Notes under the pieces: generated by a model
What the model was told of the DNA's origin: nothing
The model's input: only the letters and a program-made list of their open reading frames with translations
The model's database searches: none
Assembly: GCA_947184155.2 (NCBI GenBank)
Contig: CAMXCT020001823.1
Coordinates: 62,001-126,000 of the forward strand
From: Cladocopium goreaui
Taxonomy: Eukaryota; Sar; Dinophyceae; Suessiales; Symbiodiniaceae
Length of the DNA: 64,000 bases
Direction: 5' to 3'
Position numbers and translations under genes: made by a program
Shown: positions 43,414-54,419 of the stretch, piece by piece
How positions within the stretch are numbered: the first letter of the stretch is position 1
Layout: every line of letters begins with the position of its first letter

Positions 43414-43466
43414 AGTATACTGGGCCTCACCATAGATTCACCCTATGATTCACCCATGACATCCCC

Positions 43467-43589
43467 AATGCCGATGCGGATGAGGATTCCCGCTTCCCCA
43501 TGGTCAGTCTCAAGGGCTTGAGGCTGGATGGGAATGCTGGGAAAGTCGTGGTAAAACGACTAAAGGTGGTGCTAAGTTGCTGCAAATAG
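43467..43589 (+). CDS. Candidate exon
   Basis: Reads NADADEDSRFPMVSLKGLRL, then DGNAGKVVVKRLKVVLSCC, stop at 43587. It resembles a beta-rich domain segment but no family is recognised. Good coding appearance. Confidence 0.5.
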   Translation, partial: NADADEDSRFPMVSLKGLRLDGNAGKVVVKRLKVVLSCCK

Positions 43590-43676
43590 CTAGATATAAT
43601 ACTATGATAGTGCTATATTACTATAGTACTATATAGTACAATATCTAAAACACTATTATTATAGACCATATTATAA

Positions 43677-43795
43677 CTGGTTGTTGGTTTGGAACCATGG
43701 AATTTTTATGACTTTCCACATTAATTGGGAATTTCATCATCCCAACTGACAAACTCTAATATTTTTCAGAGGGGTGGCGAAAAACCACCAACCAG
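43677..43795. mobile_element. Family C element, copy 6
   Basis: CTGGTTGTTGGTTTGG to AAAACCACCAACCAG, with AATATTTTTCAGAGGGGTG inside. Confidence 0.95.
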
Positions 43796-44006
43796 ATAGC
43801 TTAATTCCTAGGTTTTAGGATGATTACGCCTATGGTTGGATGGATTTCTGTTATGATGTTCCTCTAAGCTGAAGATCCCCTGTTCTGTGGCTTATGTGTT
43901 ATATATCATGGACCATTTAAGATGCTAGTAAGTGGTAAACTTCTTGTAACCCAATGACAAACTCCGCAATCAACCGTTTGAGGATCAGTTTTCTTTCAAC
44001 TAGAGG

Positions 44007-44118
44007 TACCCTCCAGTAAACATTTACATAGCTATGGAACATCACCATGCTTTTAATGGGTAAATCAACTATTTCTATGGCCATTTTCAGTAGCTTTTTG
44101 TATGTTTACTGGAGGGTA
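44007..44118. mobile_element. Family A element, symmetrical substitution at both ends
   Basis: TACCCTCCAGTAAACATTTAC and TATGTTTACTGGAGGGTA. The same TGG-to-CAG change is present in both TIRs, so it is a compensated variant. Uninterrupted counterpart of the hAT-split copy. Confidence 0.95.
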
Positions 44119-44520
44119 TAGTACACAAGAATAAAGCCCAATGGGGGACGGTTTGTTGGGCTTGCCCCATTACGAATGAACATGGAAGTCTGCCCCGGGA
44201 GCCACCTCCTAAAAGAAAGTTTTGTTTGGCGATCAGTACCCACCAGCAAGCCTGAAACGAAAACTGTTTGTGAAGGCCACAATTTATGTTATGGTTGGCT
44301 ACCCTTAGATTTCCATAATATGACACAGACATGGCGAGTATATATCGTTTACAACTCAAGATTTCAGATCATACGCCCCTTCATTTTTGCATGCAGATTT
44401 GCCGGCTGGCCATGTTTCATTACCAGAGGGTATCGTACCATCGGGTGATTCAATGGATAAATCATCTACAAATTATGCTTGTGCCGGCCATGTTAGGCTG
44501 GTGGTTGATGCTGGTTGATG

Positions 44521-44610
44521 CTGGTTGATTTTCTTTACCTTCCGTCCTTCTGCGGAATTGGTATCCCCCTATTGACGAATCTTTCCTAGGGGCTGGAAAC
44601 CAACCACTAG
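44521..44610. mobile_element. Family C element, copy 7 (diverged)
   Basis: CTGGTTGATTTTCTTTACC to GGAAACCAACCACTAG. Confidence 0.65.
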
Positions 44611-45587
44611 ATTTAAGAAGGTGCGGAAAAGCCCATTGTTATGGATGAAGGAAGAAAAATGACTCACAAACCAGTCTTTGTTGACCATTTGATGTTGTAC
44701 AGACAGACATCTGACAAAGTCATTCCTGTTTTAGCAAAAACATGTTGTTCCGTGGAAGAACGTGTTTCGGAAAAGTGGTGCCGTTAGCAAGAATGCATTG
44801 GAACTCTGGAGTCTGGATATGTAACCCCTCTTCTTGTGAGATCATGTCCCTTATCATTCTCACCATGCAATTTTGCATGTTTGGGGTATTTTGATTTAGT
44901 GAAGTCGATGCGTGCGTTTTAAGTTTTTGAGCGCCAATGCTGGACTGTTGCTAAACTTCTGCTAGACTGTTGCTAAATGATTTCCTGAATGCGGACAACC
45001 TCAGCGTTCACATGCGGTTTCACACAAGAAACCGCGCCAGAAGGCAGTAGAAAACCATAGATTTCATCACTCGCGTTCCATGCTGCTTCACTTGGTTTAG
45101 ATCTCTGAAATACATGATTGCACTTTTTGAAGAGAGTGTTCCATGCAGAAAATGCTCTTCAAACCATGCCAGGCATGACTTAGGCGTGACATTGTCTTTT
45201 CTCTGTACTGCCCATGTTTAATTGGTGATGTTTCTTTTACATGTGACATCCCCGGTTTTCTACATGTATGTTTGTTACAAGTATGTTGTAAGCATGTGAA
45301 CAAAAACAGCCTTTAGAGGTTAAAATCCCATGGTGAAAAACCATGGCTTTACCCCAAGATAGATCATTCACCCAACTGGGAGACGGTTCTACCATGTTTT
45401 GCCATCCCAAACTCATCAAAAATCATCTCATATTCCCAGAAATCATCTCATATATATATATTATTATATATATATATACATATTCATATATATATATATA
45501 TTATATTAACCCTCAGCAATTTTCCATGAAACCCAGCCCCAGTCGTCTTTTCCTTCTTCCCTCGTCGGATCGTTTCAACGTAGCAGG
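44611..45587. other. Mostly non-coding
   Basis: A small island at 44985-45055 (CAAGAAACCGCGCCAGAAGG) may be exon material. TA-rich patches lie at 45450-45510. A minus-strand open frame at 45097-45303 is unconvincing. Confidence 0.3.
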
Positions 45588-45678
45588 TTGCGCTCCACGG
45601 TGGAGGTCTACCAATGGGAGGAGAAGAAGTCGGAAAAGAAGAGCAAGGATAACTTAGGCGCCGTGGCGGAGATGTTGG
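45588..45678 (+). CDS. Candidate exon with AG and GT borders
   Basis: Between CGTAGCAG| and ATGTTGG|GTATGA. Reads LRSTVEVYQWEEKKSEKKSK, then DNLGAVAEML. Lys/Glu-rich, probably helical. No family recognised. Confidence 0.55.
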
Positions 45679-45899
45679 GTATGATATGTATATGTATATG
45701 ATATGTATATGTATGATGTTCTGGTTGTACGACATGGGGATACAAATAACACTACATTTTCATGTGGGTGAAACAATACCATTTGCACCATCCCCCAGTC
45801 ATCACCATTTTTATAGGTGGTATACACCATTCTCAAATGGATGGTTTATTGTTTTATATACCCACAGCATATAAGATGTGTTCAACTAAAAAGACAATT

Positions 45900-46930
45900 T
45901 TTCATGAGATAGAGTAATGTTATAATTTATAATATATTATATGTATAGTTTTTAATTATATGGAGGTTTCCGAAATTGGGTTGGTTATTATATGTTATTA
46001 TCAATGGGAAAACCGCTGGTTAGGGGTGGCAATATTTCAGGAAATGGCTTGTAAGACATCGGAATATACATATGTATACCTACAGTAAGTCTAAGACACA
46101 GAAAAAAGACAATTCGATTATATATGGTAGTAGTATGTGTATATTTTGCTTCACATTGAGATATAAACATACAATGCATTATAACGTAGCATGTATATGT
46201 ATATGTATTTGTATATGTATTTGTAAATGTATATGCATATTTATATTTATGGTTATAAATATACTTGTATTTATACATCAAGTATAGTTCATAATGATAA
46301 AATAGTAATTTAACTTAATCACGTATTTATATATTATCGTTTGCTATATATATATATATATGTATGTAAATGTAGATGTAAATGTATATATAGAGACAGA
46401 TTCTTTGATTTTAAATCGTATCATTCAATGCTGTGATGTATTCAATATTGTAGAATAGGTTTTAACCTAATACAGTTTGAATGAATAATTGTAAACAAAT
46501 ATATGTTGAAAGAACTATACGTAAGTATACGGTACAACATGACAGAATGGAATATAAGATAAACCACGATGACTTAACATAAGATAAGTTAAATCAACAT
46601 GATACAGTACAATGTAATATAATACAGTATATTGTCATATGATATAGTCCTTTTCTGTACTATAACACACAATATAATGTGATATAGCACAATATAGTAT
46701 AATACAATACACATTATGTGAACGTTATAATATCGTGTAATACAATTAGTATAATACACATTATATATGTATAGTATAGCCCAATACAATACATATAATT
46801 CTCTGTGAAAACACCTGTAACGTTTTTTTTCCTTCTATGGGCTATTGGGTGGTCAAACAAATTTTGCGAAATTTTGCATCAGTTCGCTGCCAAGTTTCTT
46901 GCGGTCAATTGATGTTTATACCCTCAAAGG
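45900..46930. other. AT-rich stretch without genes
   Basis: Dominated by GTATATGTATTTG-like and ATACAATA-like short repeats. No coding signal. Confidence 0.6.
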
Positions 46931-46932
46931 TG

Positions 46933-47142
46933 GTAACATAACTGGTAATGATGGCAAATGATTGTAAATGATGGTTAATGATGGCTAATGATGATTAATC
47001 ATGGTTAATAATCACTGGTTGGTGGTTTGGAACATGAGTTTTATGACTTTCCATTTCATATATGGGATGTCATCCTTCCCATTGACGAATTCGTATTTTT
47101 CAAGATGGTTAAAACTTAAAACATGTTAAAACCACCAACCAG
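46933..47142. mobile_element. Composite element: GTAACATAAC leader plus family C copy 8
   Basis: Starts G|GTAACATAACTGGTAATG, continues with ATGGTTAATG repeats, then the C element (47015-47142, CTGGTTGGTGGTTTGG to AACCACCAACCAG). The same leader begins at 55967. The whole unit starts with GT and ends with AG. Confidence 0.85.
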
Positions 47143-47187
47143 ATAATGTTATGACACATCCCATGTGGATCCAATGATGGAGCGTTA

Positions 47188-47310
47188 ACTTTAAGCGTTT
47201 CCTGAAGCAGAAATGCATACGAGCTGCACGTGTACGCCTGCTGACCAACACGTTTGGATGTTTTTGGATTCAGAATCTGAGCCCACAGATTTTGCTCATC
47301 GTGACTCTAT
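47188..47310 (+). CDS. Candidate exon between C and A elements
   Basis: Reads NFKRFLKQKCIRAARVRLLT, then NTFGCFWIQNLSPQILLIVT, open to the family A element at 47312. Hydrophobic end could be a membrane segment. No family recognised. Confidence 0.45.
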
Positions 47311-47311
47311 C

Positions 47312-47413
47312 TACCCTCTGGTAAACGTTTACATAGCTATGGGAAATCACAATTTTTTAATAATCAACTATAGATAGCCATTTTCAACAGCTATGTTAGT
47401 TTACCAGAGGGTA
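47312..47413. mobile_element. Family A element
   Basis: TACCCTCTGGTAAACGTTTAC to ATGTTAGTTTACCAGAGGGTA. Confidence 0.95.
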
Positions 47414-47440
47414 AATTTGGGATCAAATTAAACTAACCCC

Positions 47441-47640
47441 TTGGGCCAGACCGTGTCAGGTGGCGGCGAGACTACAACCACGCAATATTCGTATTCCAAG
47501 AAGTGGTCCAAATTCCAGATCGAACCTTGGAATGAGCCCAGGGGATATGAAATAAATGCACGGTGCGTTAACAATGGGATGCTTATTCGGGTATGGCCAT
47601 TGGAAAGGGTGAGTGCAGCATTCAGAAACGATTGTAGAGA
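47441..47640 (+). CDS. Candidate exon
   Basis: Reads QTVSGGGETTTTQYSYSKKW, then SKFQIEPWNEPRGYEINARC, then VNNGMLIRVWPLERVSAAFR. Open for about 98 codons; the last part is less convincing. Likely exon; no family recognised. Confidence 0.5.
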
Positions 47641-47925
47641 GGGCCGCATGGTGACGTGTATGACGTTTATCTGGGACTGGATAGTTACTAAGTGGTGGCA
47701 AGTGGAAGTTGATTTATTTGACCATGCTGCAATCTAGGCTTATCATGCGGCTTATCTTGAAGTTATCTTGTATTACAAAGAAGCATAGACAATTGTTCAA
47801 AAGCTATCGGCAGTTAGCCATGGTTTTATTCTCCCAAGGTTCCAGTTGGTGTACGGCAGTGTATGTCGTTGCCCCTATTAGAGGCTTCTACCATAAAACT
47901 AAAATTGTGAAGGATCATCATCGAT

Positions 47926-48036
47926 TACTCTCCAGTAAACTAACATAGCTACGGAAAACCAACCGTTTCTAGATGATTTATAATACCCATAAAAAAATAG
48001 TGGCTTTCCATAGCTATGTTAGTTTACCAGAGGGTA
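47926..48036. mobile_element. Family A element, diverged left end
   Basis: TACTCTCCAGTAAACTAACAT to ATGTTAGTTTACCAGAGGGTA. Confidence 0.9.
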
Positions 48037-48508
48037 TGTTGGAAAACTGAGACCGGAACATGAACAATAAATTAAAGCATTCAGAAATTCAGCAGGTTTC
48101 AGCCGTGAATTTCATTCAGACTTGACCAACCGCCCGGAAATATGATGAAATATGATTCTCCAATTATAGATTGTTTATAAACCCAATAAGCTCTGACTAT
48201 GGTCCAATGCTAGTTCTTATTATAACATTATTGTATTATCCAACAACCTCCACTGATACATGGTCTGATTATTTCCACATGTTTGATGCTCTCCATATTT
48301 GTAGGTTAAATACCACATTTTCAGACGTTATCTTCTTGAGTTCCCAAGTTTGCTCCAATTCACTATTGCTAGGTCAATCTTGAACCTTAACCATCCATTA
48401 ACCAGCTATTTTAGGGTACCAAAAATCACCCATTTGGTGTTCACCATTGTTTGGTGGTGATTTTTCTCACCCACCTGTGGTGCCAACGCCAGGATTCAGC
48501 GCATTTCA

Positions 48509-48610
48509 AGCAGTCGGGACATCGAAACAACATTTGCATCCCGGGTCTCAAGGCGAGTTTTCCAAGCCTGGTGTCCCCTGGGTACCGTAAAATAGATGTG
48601 AATTCCCCTA
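48509..48610. repeat. Duplicated segment upstream of a C element, copy 2
   Basis: Partner of 32753-32868; AGCAGTCGGGACATCGAAAC through AATTCCCCTA. Confidence 0.9.
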
Positions 48611-48686
48611 TATATATATATATATATGTATAATATATATATATATATATAATATGATATATATATAATATTATATATATATATCT

Positions 48687-48797
48687 CTGATTGGTGGTTT
48701 GGAACCATGGAATTTGATGACTTTCCATTCAGTAATGTCATCATCCCAACTGACGAACTGCATTATTTTTCAGAGGGGTGGCTCAACCACCAACCAG
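48687..48797. mobile_element. Family C element, copy 9
   Basis: CTGATTGGTGGTTTGG to CTCAACCACCAACCAG, with ATTATTTTTCAGAGGGGTG inside. Confidence 0.95.
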
Positions 48798-48824
48798 ATA
48801 GTTAGTCTAGGAGCTATAGTTATA

Positions 48825-48900
48825 TACCCTGTGGTGAACTAACATAACTATGGAAAATCACAATTTTTAATGGGTAAATCAACTATCATTACCAGATATA
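48825..48900. mobile_element. Family A element with internal deletion
   Basis: TACCCTGTGGTGAACTAACAT to TCATTACCAGATATA; most of the right arm is missing. Confidence 0.75.
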
Positions 48901-49401
48901 CATATCTAAAAATGGACATGATAGGTTTTGATCACCTATATTTGTTCTACTTGGATGTGCGTGCCTGAAATCATAAGTGGTTCTCTCAGGCATACTGGGT
49001 ATGCCCCCAGTTATAATCTATGTGGGTTATAAGCCATTTCCGAAAGGATGGGAAGTATCGGAAGCATGGTTTTCCCAATTGAACTTGCCTTTGATTGCCA
49101 AGGACACAGGGGGTTAACACATCAAATTTGGAAGATTTTACCATCTTAAGAATCAGTTGAATCAGTTATTCCGGGATTGCCATTTTTTGTGATGCACATT
49201 GATTTGAGGAACATGATTGGGCTTTGTACAGTAATCATGACTTAAGGGGGATATCATGGACTTCAGGGGGGTTGTTATATGTTGTTATGGGGTGGCTTTT
49301 TTTTGGCCAATTTGATGGGACTATTTCATGGGATTCTCATAACATTCTAATCACCAATATCAAATTGACCCAATGGAATTTACTCGCAACCGATTTCGTT
49401 T

Positions 49402-49510
49402 GAGAATCAAAACTTCGAGTTCACAGCGCTTGAAGCCATGCTTCGCATTCCGTACGAAGACTGGAGCGCTCGATCATTTTTTTTTCGGACAGGAGGTCCT
49501 GGAATCCCAT
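49402..49510 (+). CDS. Candidate exon before an inverted repeat
   Basis: Reads ENQNFEFTALEAMLRIPYED, then WSARSFFFRTGG. A second frame (FAFRTKTGALDHFFFGQEVL) is also open. It runs into the palindrome at 49511. No family recognised. Confidence 0.45.
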
Positions 49511-49614
49511 GTCAATGGATTGGTTTAAGGGAAAATCTACAGGAAACCATAGATTTTCCCATGAAATATGGGGTTTTCCTGTAAATTTTCCCTTAAACCA
49601 ATCCATTGACCATG
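49509..49614. repeat. Inverted repeat with about 45-bp arms
   Basis: CATGTCAATGGATTGGTTTA ... and its complement TAAACCAATCCATTGACCATG around a GAAATATGGGG centre. CTGGAATC occurs shortly outside both ends (49499 and 49620). Confidence 0.9.
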
Positions 49615-49960
49615 AGCACACTGGAATCATGGTTCAGCTGAAGTCTGAGTCATTTCTCTATGACGGACATCGGACCATTTGTTGTCTTCCTCCATTGTCC
49701 GATGTCGATGAGATTCCTGAGGAAGTTCCTGTTGTTTTTCGGTGTATGAGGAACAAAGGAAAGAAAAGCTCGTGGGAAGCAGAAGGATACCAATCTTCGG
49801 AAGGAAGACTCAGGATCCTCGATTGTTTTCGAGAGATATTTTGGCCAAACAGCGGTTCAATGGCAGGAAGAATAAGACCTGTCTGCATGTCGACATCGCT
49901 CAACACCGCCGTTTTGACAAACACAAAACGAAAAATCATTTGTTTGTGTTGTTGGGCCGA
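49615..49960 (+). CDS. Candidate exon, long
   Basis: A continuous frame from within the palindrome reads QLKSESFLYDGHRTICCLPP, then LSDVDEIPEEVPVVFRCMRN, then KGKKSSWEAEGYQSSEGRLR, and continues to about 49960. Balanced composition over more than 100 codons. No family recognised and no clear borders. Confidence 0.45.
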
Positions 49961-50039
49961 TTTTCAATCCACGCTAATTCAGAACAAAAAAGGATGTTTT
50001 ACACATTCTTCAAGAGATATATATATATATATATAATAT

Positions 50040-50830
50040 TCTTTTGATAAAGGGACCCTTGATGACAGGACCACTATACACAAAAGAACCCCATCTTGAA
50101 ATTTGAAATGAGGGTTTAAAGTTTGAGGAAATATTGCACCTTTTTCAAAGAGATGATGCATTTTCTTGAAGGGGCATATTCCAGATAGTTAAGACAAGTT
50201 TTCTTTAAAGAATGCCATGATCACTGGAACAGATCACCGCACATATATAAATGAAACTGAATTTGAAATGGTGCTGGAATCTGTCAGTAGAAGGCTCCAT
50301 GCTTTCTATGCAATCCTGTATGTGTTGAAGGTCTTTTTTCAATATATTACTGCACTCTTTTCAAACAGAAATTGCAGTACTTCAAAGGGAATGCACAAAG
50401 TCAGGCTGCACTCTCTTTATGGGATATCACGTTTTTTTTTTCTAATACGACTTGGATTAATAGATGTTGGGTGATTGTTGCAAAAACATGCTGAACCCAT
50501 ATCCTAAGTGCACTTTGTTGCTTTATTTTGTTTCAATTGTTGCGGCATTTTTTGAAAAGTGCCAAACCCTTCAGAAAGCTAGATGAAACACAAAATTAAT
50601 TGCTCTCTGACTTTATCCCAATTTGTGGAAAAGAAGGCCGGAACTAAGTGCCGGAGTCATGAAGTAGAAGGTTCTGATCTGGATTAATTAATCAGGATGA
50701 ATCCAGATTAATCAGGATCAGAGCAAAACCTCGAGAAAACAAAAAAATGGTAACTAGTCCAGATGTCAGAGTAGTTGTGGAAACATGTTTTTTGTTTTTT
50801 GGATTAATCATGATTAATCAGGATTAATCT
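50040..50830. other. Non-coding stretch
   Basis: GATTAATCAGGAT-like repeats lie at 50680-50835, partly in inverted orientation. No gene recognised. Confidence 0.4.
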
Positions 50831-51029
50831 TAAGTGGAAGTGAGACAGAACATAGTGTTGCAGTGCCAAACACATGGTTTTGTGAAGAGACGCGTGGTAG
50901 CCGACAGTCAGAACGGAACGGACTGTTTGACCCTCCATATGGACGGAATTCTTGTGTGTATGTGGATTTCTTCATTGAATGTCTACCCCAACAGCTTGAA
51001 ATGCACCGCTCACAACAGGCCTTTCCGTT

Positions 51030-51139
51030 CTGGTTGGTGGTTTGGAACATGAACTAAAAAAAAATCCATATATTGGGAATGTCATCATCCCAACTGACGA
51101 ACTCATATTTTTCAGAGGGGTAGGTCAACCACCAACCAG
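51030..51139. mobile_element. Family C element, copy 10
   Basis: CTGGTTGGTGGTTTGG to GTCAACCACCAACCAG, with CATATTTTTCAGAGGGGTA inside. Confidence 0.95.
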
Positions 51140-51185
51140 CTATGGTTGGCTAAGCAGTTACAACATGGTGTTCACCCTCTTCGCC

Positions 51186-51406
51186 TGAATTTGATCATCT
51201 CCCTGTGACGTCACTGAAACGATGAGAATTCTAAGGGGTAACTATCCCATTTGAGAGCTTTGCTTACCCTCTGGTAAACTAACATAGTTATTGAGAATGG
51301 CAATTTATAGTGAGTTGTCCCATAAAAAATGGTGATTTTCCATAGTTTTGTAAACGTTTACCAGAGGGTATCTTATTTCAGGTCAGTGAAATCTTGTGAT
51401 TTTTCC
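51186..51406. mobile_element. Diverged family B element, interrupted
   Basis: The left part (CTGTGACGTCACTG ... AAGGGGTAACTATCCC) and right part (TTATTTCAGGTCAGTGAAAT) match the B interior in order; a complete family A copy lies between them. Confidence 0.6.
51265..51370. mobile_element. Family A element nested in family B
   Basis: TACCCTCTGGTAAACTAACAT to TAAACGTTTACCAGAGGGTA; mixed ends. Confidence 0.95.
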
Positions 51407-51457
51407 GTTGATGAACCATAAACATCCATAAACCATGTTGTTAACCTAGTGATTTCA

Positions 51458-51553
51458 ACCAACTTTGCTATCGACTGCCCACCTTGTAACAGCGAGGCAG
51501 GTGAGCAATCGCTGGCCAATGAGACAGTGCGGTATGGCGACACTCTGCAATAG
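51458..51553 (+). CDS. Candidate exon ending in a stop
   Basis: Reads TNFAIDCPPCNSEAGEQSLA, then NETVRYGDTLQ, stop at 51551. Could be a terminal exon. No family recognised. Confidence 0.45.
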   Translation, partial: TNFAIDCPPCNSEAGEQSLANETVRYGDTLQ

Positions 51554-51599
51554 CGATGATTTCGATGATTTCGATGATTTCTGAGTGGTTCCAGCTATC

Positions 51600-51707
51600 A
51601 TGGGCCTGGGGTAAACATACAAAAAGATGTGGAATATTTTCCTGGTTTTCCTGGGAAAAATGATGAACCAATGGTTTGTTTTCCACATTGATGTTTGTTT
51701 ACAGGTA
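51600..51707. mobile_element. Degenerate family A-like palindrome
   Basis: GGTAAACATACAAAAAGATG to GATGTTTGTTTACAGG with a CTGGTTTTCCTGG centre; lacks CCCTCTGG termini. Confidence 0.5.
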
Positions 51708-51884
51708 ATCTGATTGGTGAAGGCTGCGTTAGTTACTTATGATTTGGGTGGGATGCCAATTTAAGAGTAATGTATCAACATTAATTGGGAGGTAACATTG
51801 GAATAACCCCCAAAACAGAATTGTCAGGGTTTATGGGGTTGACATTATGCTATGGTTTATTGTTCAGTTTTTTTCTGAGGGATA

Positions 51885-51887
<3 letters not shown>

Positions 51888-51915
<28 letters not shown>

Positions 51916-51990
51916 TGTATATTTATATATATATATGTGTATATATATATATATGTATATGTATGTATATATGTGTATATGTATATTCAA
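51888..51990. repeat. TA/TGTATA microsatellite
   Basis: Long alternating TA with periodic TG. Confidence 0.95.
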
Positions 51991-52044
51991 TTATACATGC
52001 ACATTCATATTGAAACTACCTAGCTAAACATATCGTTTTTGCAG

Positions 52045-52330
52045 GGCGTTGGGTCAACGAATGGCTATGTGCTGTCAAGTGTTGGGAACATTCCATGTCC
52101 AACATCTGTTGGTAGATGACGTTTTGGCTGGAATCGCGTGCAATGATTTCAAGACTACTTGGCACATAAAACCCATGAAGTGCATTGGTTGGCCTGGTGG
52201 CTTTAATCTGCGCCATATAGATGAGCCACCGCCGATATGTGGCCCAAGCAAAATTGGAAGATTTGAAACAACATTGAGACGCCAACAAACACAATTTGTG
52301 ATACTAGTCAAGAAAACAGAGATGAACAAT
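52045..52330 (+). CDS. Weak candidate exon
   Basis: After TTGCAG| one frame reads GRWVNEWLCAVKCWE to an early stop; another stays open longer (VDDVLAGIACNDFKTTWHIK). Composition is plausible, assignment uncertain. Confidence 0.3.
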
Positions 52331-52519
52331 ATGTCTTCTGAACAAACGTATAATTTCAGATATTTCTCTGGTATATATATACATATATATATATACATAT
52401 TACTGTATGTAACATTTGCTGTATATGTTGCATTCTTGTGTGTTTCTTCCATGTAATTTTCGGATTTGTTTTTATTGTACACTTTCGGATAGATATTGCC
52501 TTTCATAAACCCCATCCTT

Positions 52520-52725
52520 TGTTCAACAACCTTCACCGTGTTGCCTGCCTTTACGCTTCACATTACCGTGTCATGTTACGCCGAGGAGAGTTATTACATG
52601 CCGACGGACCTGGTAAATCAGCTCTCACAGTGGACGGATGCGTTTGACCTGATCAAGGCACCTGTGTGCCTTGGATGGCGGAGCGGTGTCACGAAAAGCG
52701 GTGCTGGTTGGTGGATGATTATGGT
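52520..52725 (+). CDS. Candidate exon
   Basis: Reads TVLPAFTLHITVSCYAEESY, then YMPTDLVNQLSQWTDAFDLI, then KAPVCLGWRSGVTKSG. Strong coding appearance over about 200 nt; no family recognised. Borders not fixed. Confidence 0.55.
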
Positions 52726-52973
52726 ATTTATGGTGGATTACACCGCTTTTATATGTAATATTTGTTCTACGATATATATATATATATATCTTTATTTATT
52801 TATTATTTATCTATTTCTATTTATTATACTAATATACATATCACGGATTATCGGATTTTAAAGATAACCCCCGAATTGCACATGCCTATTGGACTAACCA
52901 AAAGAAGGGAAAGCATTGGCTGCTGATTTGGTTCATACTTGGGGGTGAAGCGTTAATCTTGAGGGCTGGAGGT

Positions 52974-53081
52974 TACCCTCTGGTAAACTAACATATCTAT
53001 GGAAAATCACAATTTTTCATGGGTAAATCAGCTATAAATGGCCATTTTCAATAGCTATGTTAGTTGGTTTACCAGAGGGTA
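52974..53081. mobile_element. Family A element, first of a tandem pair
   Basis: TACCCTCTGGTAAACTAACAT to GGTTTACCAGAGGGTA. Confidence 0.95.
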
Positions 53082-53182
53082 CCCTCTGGTAATTTCTTAC
53101 ATAGCTATTGAACATTGCCCATAGAAATAGTTGATTTACCCATTAACATGGTGATTTTCCATAGATATGTTACCAGAGGGTA
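53080..53182. mobile_element. Family A element, second of a tandem pair
   Basis: Shares a single TA with the previous copy; TACCCTCTGGTAATTTCTTAC to GATATGTTACCAGAGGGTA. Confidence 0.95.
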
Positions 53183-53517
53183 CGCAGAATTTGCCAAACC
53201 TCTGGAATCGCAATGCTGACCTCTGAGTAATCGCCCTTTCCCTAGAACCAAATGTCCGATGTTAGGATCCATGCGATGGCCCGGACTGCTGGAATTCATG
53301 TAATGCTCTTCGGGAAATGAAGGCTGAATTTGTATGAATCTGTTTTGAATTTTGACTTGATGTACCCATTTGGATTTCAAAATTGCAATGAACTAGGCTT
53401 CGATTCTGCAGTTTGAACATGTTTGAAATCTTGATTTTAGATTGAACTCTTACTTCGTGGAAATTACTGTGATATAGATTCTGCAGATCTCTATATTTTA
53501 GGGTTGAAACAAGCAAC

Positions 53518-53800
53518 ATGTTGGTGTTGGGTGCCACCCATCCACCGCTGAGGAAATTTGATTCCTACACCTTTGAGAAGTCGAGCGGACAATGGTCTCT
53601 TGCCAGATTTAATCCGACAGAAGGAACTCATAGGGAATATGTGTTATCAGGGTCTAAGCAAATCCAGGGCATCTTGAGAAGACTAGTGAGAAAAGGAACT
53701 TGGTTTTACGATGTTTTACGCATCGTGAGAAAGAAAAAAGGATGGTTTTCGGCAAATTCCACATTCAAATACCACATTCGAAACTTGGTAAACCATCTAC
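53518..53800 (+). CDS. Candidate exon
   Basis: From MLVLGATHPPLRK it reads FDSYTFEKSSGQWSLARFNP, then TEGTHREYVLSGSKQIQGIL, then RRLVRKGTWFYDVLRIVRKK. Open into the family A element at 53811. Good composition; no family recognised. Confidence 0.5.
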
Positions 53801-53810
53801 AGGCAACCCT

Positions 53811-53931
53811 TACCCTCTGGTTATTTAACATAGCCATGGAAAATGGCCCATAGAAATAGATGGTTTACCTGGGTTTACCTATTAAAAGCATGGTGATTTT
53901 CCATGGCTATGTTAGTCATAGCCAGATGGTA
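53811..53931. mobile_element. Family A element, mixed ends
   Basis: TACCCTCTGGTTATTTAACAT to TTAGTCATAGCCAGATGGTA. Confidence 0.95.
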
Positions 53932-54129
53932 ACATTTTTTTTGGAAAGGCTTGGTGAATCACTTTGGGATGCAAATTTGACAGTGGTGAATGCAGTGAAT
54001 GGGTGGGGTTTCAACCGGTTCTCTTGGGGATGACTGCGTATCACGTTGTTGAAAAACTGGAGGAATTGAGTTTCATCACATGGTTGAAGCACCTACTTCC
54101 TATGGTTGTATCATGTTGTATCATTCATA

Positions 54130-54242
54130 TACCCGACATGGTAATTTCTAACATAGCTATAGAACATGGCCCAGTCGAAATAGTTGATTTTTCCCATTAA
54201 TAGCATAGTGATTTTCGATATGTAAACGTTTACCAGAGGGTA
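54130..54242. mobile_element. Family A element, mixed ends
   Basis: TACCCGACATGGTAATTTC to GTAAACGTTTACCAGAGGGTA; left end damaged. Confidence 0.9.
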
Positions 54243-54271
54243 TCTTTTTTAATTTCGTTGGATAAATGGAG

Positions 54272-54362
54272 GAACGTTTTGGTGATGTCCTATAAAAACG
54301 TTCACATATCATACTGATATATCAAAACGTTTTTCCATATCTCCATCACCAAAAACGTTGTC
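54272..54362. repeat. Inverted repeat with AACGTT motifs
   Basis: AACGTTTTGGTGATG pairs with CATCACCAAAAACGTT; AAAACGTT occurs twice inside. Confidence 0.8.
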
Positions 54363-54419
54363 AAGATGACATAAGCTGGAAACAAACGTTTGTTTTTATA
54401 CAGCCAACTGATAAATCTC

